From NCBI GenBank assembly GCA_021234155.1, contig JAJEKV010000142.1, positions 1,146,281 through 1,210,280 of the forward strand: a stretch of DNA of 64,000 nucleotides, written 5' to 3'. The notes beneath the pieces are model-generated. The model did no database searches, was not told where the DNA came from, and saw nothing but the letters and a program-made list of their open reading frames with translations. Below are positions 29,216-41,200 of this stretch, one piece after another. A program made the position numbers and the translations under genes. Numbering within the stretch: the stretch's first letter is position 1; each line of letters opens with the position of its first letter. Source of the DNA: Isoetes taiwanensis. Its lineage: Eukaryota; Streptophyta; Lycopodiopsida; Isoetales; Isoetaceae.

Positions 29216-31045
29216 TTCTGGAGTATGTGCAGTATGTATGTGCAACATTCTGGAGGAACCGTATCTGTAATTATTCTTTAGAAGGGCGCCCAGGCCTAAG
29301 CGCCTGGGCGCCCAGGGCCCGTTCTAGCTCATGTGAGATCTTGTTCGGGTGGTAGCACAAAGCACAAGCTCAGCCATACCAACAGCACATCCCAACGGCA
29401 GCAGCAACAGCTCAGGAGCAGCGGATCAGCTTTATAGCAACCCGCAGATTCGCCAAAAGTCTTCAACCCTCCGGCCCAGTTTGTTTTTCCAGCTTTCAGT
29501 TTGGTTTGGCACCTCTGCCAGAGTTGGGCTTTGCATAATGACTTTGATGTGGTGACGCTTCTCCAGTATAGGCTCCATCGCCCGACTGATTCATCTGCCT
29601 CAACAACTCTACGTGACCCCAGAGCCAGATACCTTGCTCCCGATTTCTTATAGGTGAAGGTCTCGGTTTGCTCAGCCTCAGGTGGTTTAATACGATTCCG
29701 TCTAGCACGATCTTGCCCAGCACGAGTTACTTTGTGGCCCGCTCAGGTCATCTGTACAAGGGCCAGCATCAAGCCATCCAATTCTGCAAAGAGGGTTTTT
29801 GCGACAGGCCATGCACCAGCAACGACATCCCCAATTCCTTCTCTCTTAGCATCAGGTTTTACTTCTTATTCTTTTTATTATTTCTGCTTGCCCACTGCTC
29901 CTACCCATGACACGAAAAGCTAAAGATATGGCAAGGAAGGCAGTGAAGGCTATGCCATGCCCGCCCCATAGTTTCTGCAGATGCATCCCCGACTCCCTGC
30001 AACTCGGCCACCTCACAGTCCCCCTTGCTAACAATTCAATCTAGGATGCAGTCGGTCTGGTCGGCAATTATAGTTTCAGAAAATTCTTTGTAGCTCCCTC
30101 TGGACAGTTGGGCGCAGGTTCTAGAAATATTGGAGCACTTGATGAAAGAATATAAAGGTCATGATAGCTCCCCTTTGCCACCAGACGGTTTGCACACACC
30201 TTAGCTTGGATGCCGGTGATCTGAGGCCCGAGGCGGTCGTAGAAGTGCGGCCCGGCCATATGCGTCCACGGTGAGTGTTGATGCAGGTGGCCCGGCCCGA
30301 GAGCGATGCGGGGGCGCCCCCATCCATGAATTGAATGTTGATTGCAAGATGCGGCTTCGGCAACATGCACGGGGAACCCGGCAAAACGTCCAGATGGCAC
30401 ATACATTCCATGTATGGGCCCGGACTGGCAGAGACCGCTACTTGAACTTTGCGTCTAGTAGGCGTCCAGGACATAGCCTCTGCTTTGGGATAAGCGAGGC
30501 TGCGCACATTTTTCCACGGATATTATGCACATCCAGGAGTCGGGGAGCTTTTGCGATTGCACCGGTAGGTGCTCATCCCCCCGACCGCCCGCCATCTTAC
30601 GGTACAATTTCGTCATCCCGGGACCGGCTATATGTGCTACAACATGGGAGTCACCTCAAGGGCACTCCCTTTTAGGTCGGGAAGACCTCTCCCGATTCGA
30701 TTAACTTCGGCGGCATGATGAGTTATGTAAAGGTTCGAGGCGAGGCTCCAAGAAAATGGGCGATCTATCCGGGGAGGTGGCGCGCTTATTCTTAATCGGT
30801 GGCCTCGAGAACCCCTGGTTAGATTCGTCTAATCCTTTTGGGGGTTCGTCTACTAAGCTTAAATGCAGTGAGTTTGCTTTTGCTCTGTTCTCATGTACTT
30901 TGGGATTGTTTTTGTTTTGCTTGTATTCCATTGTCTATAATGTTTGGGCTTATGCCCCTTCTTCCATATTGGGTCCCATAACTTGGATTGGGTTTTAGAG
31001 GGACGATAAAATCTTTATCTTATCTTAACAACCTTGCCCTCAAGT
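29216..31045 (+). mobile_element. ORF1-only LINE, copy 2
   Basis: It is the counterpart of 12060-13850 in the duplicated block. The ORF1 start ATG is at 29907 and the (T)TTATC tail near 31012-31025. Most of ORF1 (30180-30820) differs from copy 1 by many small changes at CAG/CTG-type sites that destroy the frame. Confidence 0.6.
29907..30830 (+). pseudogene. ORF1p-like protein, degraded copy
   Basis: The N-terminus MTRKAKDMARKAVKA is intact as in the 12737 copy. The RRM and C-terminal domain survive only as short pieces, such as DRLYVLQHGSHLKGTPF (about 30622-30675), because of frameshifts. The same region is open over 162 codons in the other copy, so the differences are recent or artefactual. 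Confidence 0.6.
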
Positions 31046-31206
31046 TTTAAAATCGAGATCGGATCGACCATTGATTCGCAAGAGTGTTACCCATCGGTAA
31101 CACATTAAGAAGTGCATAAACACCTAGTTTGTTATGCCAAATGGCTATAAACACCTAGCTTGTTATGAAAACCACCATAAAACCACTATAAAACTCTCGG
31201 GCCCAG

Positions 31207-31271
31207 GTGTTATGCCCTACTATAACAACGTCGGGCCTCCAGCCCTCGTTTGTTATAATAGGGCATAACAC
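31207..31271. repeat. Long hairpin, second copy
   Basis: It is the counterpart of 14026-14090, with arms 31207-31229 and 31249-31271. One further mismatch lies at the loop end of the left arm. Confidence 0.75.
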
Positions 31272-32860
31272 CCTCGTTCCAGGGTGTTATCCCTCTCTTA
31301 TCTTATCTTATGGAAAAATCAAATTCCAAGTTTCCTCGATAATTGAGTTTTAATGAGCCCTTTATGCCATTTCATCCCCTCTCCCCTTTTTCCAAACCCT
31401 AAAATCGAATTCAAATTCACAAAATTATCTATATTACTATAGTACAAAAATTAAATTAATATCGCGCCATGGGCCCTTCCCACCCCACTATACCAATTCC
31501 AATGTAACAATGCTAGGCAAAACTTAGTAATCATACATTTACTCCATATATTCATCCAACACTAAGACGAATAGGCCAAAACATCATCAATATAAAAAAA
31601 AATGAGACTACCCCAAATCTATGCACCTTCTCTCATTTGTGAAGTTGGACATATCAGTTTATTGTCCATCCCTATATTTTATAGAGGTCAAAGTGGAAGT
31701 CCATAGGCATCTAGAAGAAGCAATAACTAATTATCCAAATGCAACAAGAGGAAGCATCATCTGCAAAAGCAAGGATTAACCTCAATTTCTAGAAAAGAAC
31801 CGTATTTATGCAAAAGCAAGAATTAAGCTCAATTTCTAGAATAGAATCGTATTTATGCCCGGCAACGTCGGGCACCCGTTATTAATAGTATTTAAGTTCT
31901 AATACTATTGTTATGAAGAGCCTAGACGTGATACATTTTTTTTATTCTGAGTTCTTTAAGCAAAGGGGACTCTAAATTTGTTTAAAACAAAATTATTTTA
32001 ATGTTGGTCGTCCCCTTTTGAACCCCATCCATTCCCCTTCCCTTTGGGTCTTAGTTCCAAAAAAGTTCCCGCATACAGAATTGACCTTTTGGTCGACATT
32101 CCTGGCACGAAAATCAGGTGACGGCAACACGTAGCCCAGTTGACATGCCAGGAATGTCGACCAAGAGGTCCTTCCTGTAACGTGGAAACAAGGGACATTC
32201 AATTGTTGAAGCAGGAATAGAATAGGGCAGCGGTAAAGATAAGCCGAAATGTAAGTAAACATCAGGCAGAATGCAAGTAAATAGCAGAATATATGGTAAT
32301 CATCCCATCCCATATTGCAAGTAAAACAGAAATGGCAACGAGGAGCACAGGATTCTTGGCTTTAAACTTGCCAAATGGCATGATCTGATTAGCGCAGAGG
32401 CAAGAATTGAACAATTGAACGTACCTGGTTTTTATGTTTCGGGTAACTATGGTTTGCATACCAATAGTTGACATCTTTAAAATGTAAAATCACACAAGAA
32501 TAAATAAAAGGAAGAGAATTTACACTTCTAACGTTGCAATGTAACATCCGACAATTGCCACAACTTAAAAATATTTACAACAATCGGGAACGCACCGATT
32601 GCATTGCAGCATGCAAATCCTGTTAAATCCTCCTCCAACCAAACCTCACATCGCGATCGATCAAACCTTTAAATCTTTAAATCCTTAGCATAATCAGAGC
32701 GTTTCTCAAATCTTTAGCATAATCAGAGCCTGTTTCTCCAGCCAAACGGATCTCCCTTTGTCGAACTGGGAAGAATCGAGCGTGGATTTATTTTTTGCAG
32801 GGCAATCAAACTCCGGCAGGGATTTCTCGATCGGATATGGAAGCAATTTTAATTCTGATC

Positions 32861-33874
32861 CTAATTAAGTTTGCTCTTCTTCTTCTTCCAAGGGCACAAA
32901 ACAGAATCATGAAATTTTCCTGGCAAAACAGGCGTTCTGCCACGTTTTGATCCCAGAAAAATTCTGCCAGATCCTGGGCCAGTTTGCATTCCGGATGGAT
33001 CAGAACTTGCAATTCCTTCTTGCCGGACTTGGGTATTCGCCAAATTCTTTCTTACTCTTCTGCATACTGTCCTCTGAGAAAATCCGCACCCTCCATGAAT
33101 AAAAAAACCCCTCTTCGTATCTGCCCCATTTCTGTCCTCCTTTTCTTGCCGGATCAAATCAGTAGCTGCCTCTGCAAGAAGAATCAATCCACCGAAATCC
33201 TCCGTTGATTTACGATTCTGCATTCCTTTTTCTTCCCAATGCAAAGAAGTGCGGATTTGGGATTGTGGCGAAAAAGATGATGCGGGATTAAAAACCGCTT
33301 CAGAATGACAGATTTTGTTGTCTGAATCAATACTTTGGCTGCAAGATTCCTCTTCTTGGGGGTCTAATCTGTAAGAAAAGATGGGTTCCTCTCCCCTGCA
33401 TGGAGGGGTGTTCAAAGAAACATTATTCCGGCGAGGATCCAAAGAAATATTACTCCGGCAGCGATCCAACGATTTTACCCTTCCTGATCCAAGGCGCCAT
33501 AGACAGTTTCCACTTCTAGCCTTCACAAATGTCCTCGCCCAGCTATCCACGCCATCGCCATGGCTTAAATCTTCCGGCCTTTCTAAAATCTTGCTATCAG
33601 AAAAACCCAAATCCGGCCCCAATTTCTTCATTCTTTTAGAACCAAACCCATTCTTCATCCATGCCTTTTCGGCCCCCTGTCTACTCTGCTCGATCTGCCC
33701 ACCACTTACAGAAGCGCAAAAATAAGGAATGACTTCTACAAAATCCAAGAATCTTACCGATTTAGTCATTTGCCGCTTCAAAATCCCCTGTTTCTCAGCT
33801 TGGGCGGAGCCTTTGGGATGAAAATCTTTTGCCTTCGCCGTTTCTGCTACCCCTCTGCCTTTTCTAATCCTCAT
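32861..33874 (-). CDS. Uncharacterised host-like protein, 337 codons plus stop
   Basis: This is the longest intact reading frame not clearly belonging to a transposon. From the ATG at 33874 the product starts MRIRKGRGVAETAKAKDF and is basic at both ends. It has AEAATDLIRQEKEDRNG in its C-terminal half and ends KKKKSKLN. No signal peptide, membrane segment or known domain is seen; it looks like a soluble, perhaps nuclear, protein. The frame is open a further ~30 codons upstream without ATG, with a possible 3' splice site, so an upstream exon (for example 33985-34185 region) may exist. It lies about 110 bp from the edge of the 5.2-kb block. Coding is likely but not proven. Confidence 0.45.
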   Translation of the reverse strand: MRIRKGRGVAETAKAKDFHPKGSAQAEKQGILKRQMTKSVRFLDFVEVIPYFCASVSGGQIEQSRQGAEKAWMKNGFGSKRMKKLGPDLGFSDSKILERPEDLSHGDGVDSWARTFVKARSGNCLWRLGSGRVKSLDRCRSNISLDPRRNNVSLNTPPCRGEEPIFSYRLDPQEEESCSQSIDSDNKICHSEAVFNPASSFSPQSQIRTSLHWEEKGMQNRKSTEDFGGLILLAEAATDLIRQEKEDRNGADTKRGFFIHGGCGFSQRTVCRRVRKNLANTQVRQEGIASSDPSGMQTGPGSGRIFLGSKRGRTPVLPGKFHDSVLCPWKKKKSKLN

Positions 33875-33984
33875 GCTTCCGCCGGAAATCAAAGCCTTTA
33901 TCTGCTTCGATTCTTGCAGAAACAAAAGCCCAGCTCCCAATTTCTTATCTGCTACAAATTTAACCTGTTTCTGATCTATTCAAG

Positions 33985-34300
33985 ATGAAAAAACCCGCGA
34001 TCTGAGTCTATACAAACCGCAGGGCATGGTTTTTCCAAATCAAGATCCGGCATGGTGGTGCGTATTAGCTGAAGCAAAAGCTGAAGCCGAAATTTTTGCA
34101 CAGATGCGCAAAAAAATTGCGGGCAAAACCCAATTGCGAGATAGAATTGAGAAGATCTAAGAAAAAAGATGAGGCGATTAATCAAAAGAGGGATTTTGTA
34201 GAAGGGAGGGAGTGCCGGAATAGCAGCGATGGTCTTCTCGTTAGGTACACGAAACGCCTTTATACCAAGCCCGTCTTTTAAGTACTCCCCTAGTTTTTAG
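33985..34300 (-). other. Possible upstream exon or leader of the 32861-33874 gene
   Basis: The minus-strand frame (34185-33976) ends in MPDLDLEKPCPAVCIDSDRG and a stop near 33976, followed by an ETGKF-like stretch that could join the downstream ORF by splicing. Support is weak and rests only on adjacency and open frames. Confidence 0.25.
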
Positions 34301-34683
34301 GGCTTTAGTTTCAATTTGAAAATTCCTATTTTTGATTTAATAATAGTGAAATACGAGCCCGTATATACACAAGCTTGAAGCATCTACATTTCAAAAATTG
34401 CTTATCCTAATCATTACCCTTAACCTGTAGGCTTTCTAATCCAACCATTGATTCTAGTCCTGTGATAGGGCATAGCGGGCAGGTCAAGCAGTAACACTTG
34501 CTGACATTCCTCTTTGTGCATCTTTTAGCACGGATGATAATCTATACGGAAGCTTATAATCCAAACTGGGAACTGATAATCTAGCTCTGGAGGGTGTTGA
34601 ACCTTTGATAATCAAGTTGTGGCTACAGCTGTGGGTGAGGAAGCTTGCCTCCTAGTAATAGGTGATAGAGACCCCTGCGAGCC
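34301..34683. other. Unassigned intergenic sequence
   Basis: I see no coding or repeat signal other than the start of the L1 tail near 34684. Confidence 0.5.
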
Positions 34684-35055
34684 CCTGCTTGGCCGCTCTT
34701 GCGGCAGCAAGCCTTGCATCTGTGCGTGGCTTGGTTGGTGTGGTTGATTTGCAGGGGATTTGACACCGCAACCCTCGATTCCTCGACTTCGAGGGTACAA
34801 GCTATTTCAAAGCTTTTACGGTGTTCCGGGATTAGTAGAAGCGGAAGTTTGCCATTTGGCGGGACTTCACGGGTGTTGTAGATGGTGATGGTCGGTTTGT
34901 ACAATGATGGGGTTGCAGGTTTTTACGTGAGTTTGTTGTGGAGTGTCGAGGTATCGCTGTCTCTTTGGGGCAGTTCTCTTTCCTCCTCACTTGCTTTGTA
35001 ACATTACCATTCTTTTAATATATTGATGACACAGTTCTTCAAAAAAAAAAAAAAA
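34684..35055 (+). mobile_element. L1 3'-end fragment
   Basis: The fragment matches 25977-26350 and 41731-42109, starting at GCTTGGCCGCTC and ending with GACACAGTTCTTC plus an A run (35041-35055). It is a severely 5'-truncated insertion of the same L1 family. No clear target duplication was found. Confidence 0.9.
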
Positions 35056-35183
35056 TTGCGATAAGGCACTCGCATGGGTGTTTATCCCACTGGCAAGCTT
35101 CGAAATCCCCAATTAGCATAACTAGCAAATTTGCCGGTGCATGCTATCAGATTTTGACTGCACTAGGATTCAAATGGCCTATA

Positions 35184-35315
35184 TTATATGTATATACCAA
35201 AATGCCCTCCATATTTGTAAGAATTGCCACCATTTAAAATGGCCCGAGATTATATGTATATACCAAAATGCCCTCCATATTTGTAAGAATTGCCACCAGT
35301 TAAAATGGCCCGAGA
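35184..35315. repeat. Tandem duplication, 66-bp unit
   Basis: TTATATGTATATACCAAAAT begins at 35184 and again at 35250. The two 66-bp units differ at one or two bases, so this is a recent duplication. Confidence 0.9.
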
Positions 35316-36280
35316 GATAGATTTCAATATCAATCAGAGAAAAAAGTACAATGACCTAAAAGACATGTTTAAAACCCATAAGCTGAAATATACATATGAA
35401 GCCATATGATCCTAGGCTAGAAATGTGTGTTAATGCAAGCTTCGAAGAAACAGCTCCGTTTTTAACTAATATGGCTGCAGAACAGGTAGATGGTGAAGTC
35501 CCTTCCTTTAACTATATGAGGAGGCAGAGGATGGCCTCTTCCTAAGTGGCAAAGTTGAAGCAGGAACTATCATATTTGTGTTTTCTGGGTTCATTTGTTT
35601 ACCTTTCAATATCAATATATATTAGGTCTCAACCATGTATGCGCATGTGTTTGTAGAAAGTAAATAGTTTTGAACGCTAGAGATTCACATTCGAAAACTA
35701 CTCTCTCGAGGCATGAACATTCTCTTTTATGCTTCAAAGTTAAGAATGTTCCACTATTGTTTTCTCTTGATTGAAGTGGAGCAGAATGTATCTTAGTCAT
35801 GCACTTGTGGCCTCTAATTTATTAATTGGTGTAAAATCATGCACGAGAGATTTTTTGCAAATACATTCTATAGTAAATTGTTGCAGAATGATGAGACACA
35901 ATGTTTATAATATGATGATTTGAGTCTGAATCATCTTGGACATGAAGTTTACACACTTTATCTTGGCTATTAAGTTGTATTTCCCTTCTAGCTTTGATGA
36001 GCACAAGAGGGCTGCATTTCAGGGTATTGATCTTGATGATCTCTCAGACACAGATGTCGGGATTGCATGCATTTGTTATTGAGCGTACAAAATTTGTGGC
36101 CAAATGGTGATCTTGGGGTAAAAAGAAACTTCTATAGACAAGAAGTTAATGCTATGATAGTTTATGAGGAGCAGGCATATCTAAAGATGGAGCTTAGTTG
36201 TAAAAAAGATAATTCATTGCTAGACTATGTGGAAAAGCAAGCCCAAAATATTAACTCAAATAAATTTTGTAGACAATGCC
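35316..36280. other. Intergenic sequence with possible exon near its right end
   Basis: Mostly noncoding. From about 36000 a plus-strand coding-like segment appears (GIDLDDLSDTDVG in one frame; then an open stretch 36067-36330 with AMIVYEEQAYLKMELSCKKD). The L1 insertion at 36297 interrupts it. I do not recognise a family. Confidence 0.3.
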
Positions 36281-36296
36281 AACTTCAGGTACACAT
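36281..36296 (+). repeat. Left target-site duplication of full-length L1
   Basis: AACTTCAGGTACACAT here and at 42113-42128 brackets the L1 exactly. The site contains CAG/GTACA and might be a splice donor of a target gene. Confidence 0.93.
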
Positions 36297-36539
36297 TGAA
36301 AAAGCTCGTCTAGATGGTGGAGGACGCTAGCGCCTGGAGCTAGGGTTCTGACGGCGAAACTTTGATCGGCGATATCTCTCTTATCTGGTGTCAGATTTCA
36401 GCGTGCTTGGGCTCGTTGGAAAGCTTGCTCCGAGCTCTTTCCGGAGGTGTATAGCAGCAGCTGTTTTGCATGTGATTTGTTGCCGAAAACAGCTGATTTC
36501 CGGACTGGTTCGGATGTCATGGCTCCCGCTGCAGGTCGA

Positions 36540-38110
36540 TGGGGGGATCGATTGAGCCTCATGGCTTGGGGCTGAAGCCAAGGGAGATGGCGAGGAGAAA
36601 GAATCCTCCGGTAAAGGGGAAGGGCGGGGTCTCGGGATGCATGAAGAGGCGCTGGTCAGAGGGAAGTGGCATGCAATTGGTGGCGAGAGATGAGGGAGCT
36701 CTTGGAATCCCCTCCGGTTGAGAGGTATGTGGATTGCTCTTCCTCTCAATATAATTCTCGAGACCCAAGTAGATTGTGTTTTGGAGACTCGGTCGTGATT
36801 CCATCAAGCATGCCCCTTTGGAACCGGATCCGTGATGCCCTCTTCCCCGCAGGCTTGGGAAGGGATCACTTGCCTGGTGATGCGCCCTCTTCTAGGGTGC
36901 ATGTAGGCTGATGTGCCTCTGGGGTGCCCACGGATACCCTCGAGGGTGCGGCGGCAGCCCTAACTCCTGTCTTGCCCGGCTGGCGGAGCAATGACACTGT
37001 TGCTCGCATCACTTTCGGCCGGGTTTTGGATGGATCAAGCGCAAGGCTCGGAGTGTAGGATTTGCCCGGGTGTTCAAGAGGCTACGAAATTTGTGGAGGA
37101 TCATCACTCTGTTGACTGTGAGGCGGCTCTTCGAGAGACTCCATGGATAGACATTGATCATATCGGGCATGTTCGGACCATTGAGAATCTAGTTTCATTT
37201 TGCGGTGTGGGCTGCACTTCACGGTGGCGGATTGGTTTGCCCAGTTATCGATCTCTGAAATTCCTACCAAATAATTTCTTCATAATCATGTTTGAAATTT
37301 GAGTCTTAAATGCGGCAATTGGTTAGTAGGGGGTGGATACTTTGGGTGAATCATATGTGTTGTATCGAGTATTATACCGGCAATGTCCACGGTTCTTTGG
37401 CAATGGTTAAAATCCCGTGTTGGTTCGGTTAGGGGATCTTCCTCGATCGATGGTTACTGATTTCTTGGTTTCTATGGCTAATGGCACAGGTGTATATTTG
37501 GCTCATTCTATTGTGCAGTCCCCAAGATCTGTGTTGCTCTGCACTGCTGCGCTGTGCCCACTTCTCTTCGGTCGCGTAGTGGTCCCTTGTATTTTCTTTT
37601 CCGATTGAAGCTTTTTGAATGGCTCGAGATTGGCGGATGTTTCCATCTATTGTGCTACCATCGACCACTGTTGATGATCTGTTGGTCTAACTTTGGTGCT
37701 TGTGATGTGGTAGGGGTTGCGGGTGCTTATGCGAGGGCGGGGATTCCTCATTCCGAGGCAACGGCCGGACTCCGTGGTGCGGTGAGTGGAGTTGGGCGAG
37801 GTGGTGTGGTTGGGAGAGGTGGTGTGGAGGCAGGCGAAGCTGCTTGTACAACGCCCATTCGATGGCGGGGCTAGGGACGTGGTGGCTCAGGGGAGATGGC
37901 TCGGATGATTTGGTTGTGGCTAGGTCCGAGGGGGGGGTGGGAGGGGCTGGTGATCTGTTGGGGATGTTCCGGTAGCGATATCTGTGAGCATGAGGTGGCT
38001 GGAGCAGCAGGTTGGAGGTAGAGACTAGTGTGGCCCTTATGACTCTATGGAGGTGCATGTGGGACTTCCAACACGTGTTGGAAGTGGAATGTCGATAGGC
38101 ATTTGTGGAT
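36540..38110 (+). pseudogene. L1 ORF1 (DUF4283-like)
   Basis: Plant L1 ORF1 encodes an RNA-binding gag-like protein. A start near 36587 opens MARRKNPPVKGKGGVSG. About 37411-37510 reads IPVLVRLGDLPRSMVTDFL then VSMANGTGVYLA, the pattern of the DUF4283/CCHC-adjacent region (vPVWVRLxxLP...IGxxLGxf). The C-terminal part is Gly/Val-rich and degraded. Residues preceding it are in other frames. Confidence 0.65.
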
Positions 38111-38214
38111 CACATTCTTTGTGATTAATCCTCGGCTCTAGTTGATGACTCGTGGAGGTGGGCTGATGGCTGGTGGTGGGTAGGCATGTGGGGCTGGACA
38201 CTTCTCCTCGGGAT

Positions 38215-41200
38215 GAATAGGTCGATCCTCGGTTGGAATATGGGGGTGCGGTCCTCTAGTAGTAAAGGGCCCGTGTTTCTTTGGCACCGGCGGGTTGCGT
38301 CCACGATATTGTTTGCATTCAGGAGCATAAGTGTCCTGGGGGTGATATGTCCGAGCTCATGAATATGGTTGGTAGGCGGTTTGGCTCTATTGCTTCTTCT
38401 TCTGGGCAGGACTAGTGGGGGTACTCTTATTGCTTGGAGGATGGATGTGCAGGTCACTTACTCTGCTGTGGCGGAGGTTTGGTCGGTGGGCAATAATTAA
38501 GTGGTTTGAGGGAGGGCAAGAGTGGGGGATTGTTAATGTTTATGCCCCTAACCGGCCTTCGGTGAGGCTTTATGGGGCCACAGTCCGAATAAGTTCTGCG
38601 AATCCTTGGTGGGTTGCAAGTTGCTTGGTTCTTGTTAGGGGACTTCAATATGGTAGAGCGAGTAGAAGATCGCTCACGGTTCTCGGAACCCAGGTTGTGC
38701 ATGGATTTGAGAGGGACCCGGTGGTCTCGTTTATTCGTGATTTGGCCTTGGTTGAGGTCCACGGGGACTTGTCTTTCACCTATTTGTAATAGGCGGATTA
38801 GTGCGGTAGGGTGTATGCTAGGCATGACCCGGTGCTATGCTTCCCCATGCGGATGGATGGTGTGCCCTCTTTCGCGCCGGGTAACATTACGTCTACCTCC
38901 ATTTTACGATCATTACCCTCGGGTTGTGTCGGGTCGGTGCGGTTGCCTCTCGGCCCTCTCGGGGCCGGTGTTAGTTTGAACACCCGACCCGACGGGCGCG
39001 GATTTTCGGCCCGGTGCGGGGAGTTGTGGCTTGATACATTTTCATCTCTGAAGGGTATATGCGGTATGGTGGCTTCGTTGGCCGAGGGTGAAGCGTTTTG
39101 CTAAGGTCTTTGGTGGCGGCGTGTGCGGCGAGGGGCGGCGGGGAGTTGCATAGTCTCTATCGAGGAGTTGAGAGGAAGGGGGCGCTGACCTTCGATGGCA
39201 TTAGGGGAGAATCACGGTGTTGCGCCGTATTGTTGCTCTCGGAGCAGGTTAAAGTCGCGGGGCGGCGTGTGAGGCGGCCCTTACCGGTTGAAGGAGGGGA
39301 CACAAGTTCGTCGGTGTTCTTGAACTAAGCGGCGTGGCGATATCACGGCATCTGGCGTCCCTTGCTTTGCACGATGGCCAGGACTTTAGAGGATCCAGCT
39401 GATTTCGCGAGAGGTATGTGCATGCTCATTTTCGGGGTTTTCGCTTGGCGCCTCTTCCCTATGAGCAAGAATCACGAGGAACTTGTTTTGGATTTGTTAA
39501 GCCATCTATTTTGCCTCACGGGGCCGTGAGAGCTTGGAGGCGTGAACTTTCGAGGAGAGGATTTAAGCGGAGGCATGTATGTGCATGGCCAAGGATAAAT
39601 GTCCTGGGCTGGATGGCATCCCCTGTGGAGTTCTTTGGACTTATTGGGAGTGGGCTGGTGAGTCATTGTACTAGGTGTATCTTGAGTTCTTTGCAGTCTT
39701 CTCAAATGGATAGGATCTTGAATACGCATGCATTTCCTTGATTCCTAAGGTTAAGCGACCTTCTACTATTAATGATTGGAGGCCTATATCCTTGTTGTCC
39801 TTTGTGTACAAGATTATTGCGAAAAGCCTGGCGAGAGAAGTTGAAGCGGTGTTGACTTCTTCCATTAGTAAGGTGCGATGCGGGTTTGTTCTGGGAGGAA
39901 CATTTTGACTAATGTTGCGCGACTTATGAGGGCCTTTATTGGGCGGGAGAAGCAGTCAAGGCATTGCCTATCTTAAGCTTGACTTTGCCAAAGCTTACGA
40001 TAGTGTCCGTTGGGAGTTCTTATGCGCCATGATGTTAGCGTTGGGGTCGTGGTCCTTTACGGGAGAACGATCATGGCTGCATAGGTCGGCCGCGGACTAC
40101 GGTGGTGTGCGGTGAACCCTCGCCTTTTCTCCTTAGGCGGAGGGTGCGTCGGGGGTGCCCTTTGGCGGATTTTTGTTCTGATTGTGGCGGAGGCATTGTC
40201 TCGATTATTTTTGGGCTGCGGTGGAGGGGGGTGGTGGATGGGCTTCGGATGCGGGATGGTAGTCGGCAAATTATTAACCGGTTCACCGATGACACTTTCC
40301 TCTTCTTGGTGGCGAAGAGAGGAATTTTGCGGAATGTAAAGGGTTTGTTAGATACTTTCTCCTTGGCCTCATGCATTCTTTTGAATTGGGATAAATGCTC
40401 GCATTATGGGCCCGGTGACTCGCCCCCCCCTTGTTTGGCTCTATTCCCTTGGAAGGTGCTTCCGGTAATGTGTGTACTAAGGCTGTTGGGTATTCCCTTT
40501 GGAGGGATGTTTCCATGGGGAGGGTGTGGGATGAGATTTTGCGGGGGGTTGCGAAACACCTCAATTGGTGGAAGGGTAGCAAGTTGTCCATGGCGGTAGG
40601 ATCACTATTGCCAAGTTAGTACTTTGTAGCACTCATGTGTATACAACATCTGCAATGTTAGCTCGAGGGTAAGATCTGAGGGCTTTGGATAAGATTGTTG
40701 AAATTTTGTGTGGGGGATGATGAAGGGGCGGTTGTTAAAGTGGCTTGGTGGAAGTGTCTGCCCCGGGAGGATGGGGGCTTGGCCATTACGGATTTGGCCT
40801 TTGCATAGTAAGGTATTGGTCTCCAAGTTTGTTTGGGCTCTGAGGATGGAGCCTCTTCTCACAGTCTTGGCAATTTGTTGTTGCGATCTCTTAAGCCATT
40901 GTGTGGCGTTTGGGAAGCGTCTGTGCATGTGGAGTTGCCTTGGGCCTTTGTTGTATGGTCTCGGCCTTTCCCACATGCATCCCCTTTTCTCACGGGAGTG
41001 TTCTTGGGCTTGGGATCATGTCGTGTGCTCTTCGGATAGATTATGCCTCGAGTTTATCACCACCTCTTCTCCTTTCTTGTGGGTTCCTCTACCCCCTGCG
41101 CACTTGCCCTTGGTACGCCCATGCATGCTGGGGCCTTGAGCCGTTGGAGGCGAACTCTTTGTGCTCACCTTGGAGGATTGGTATTGGGGTGGTCGGCCCC

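Larger units (their letters stand above)
27572..32752. repeat. 5.2-kb duplicated block, copy 2
   Basis: It corresponds to 10422-15576. In this copy copia pol continues to the left without the chromovirus LTR, so this is the undisturbed arrangement. The right edge GCCAAACGGATC borders the host-like ORF region. Confidence 0.92.
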
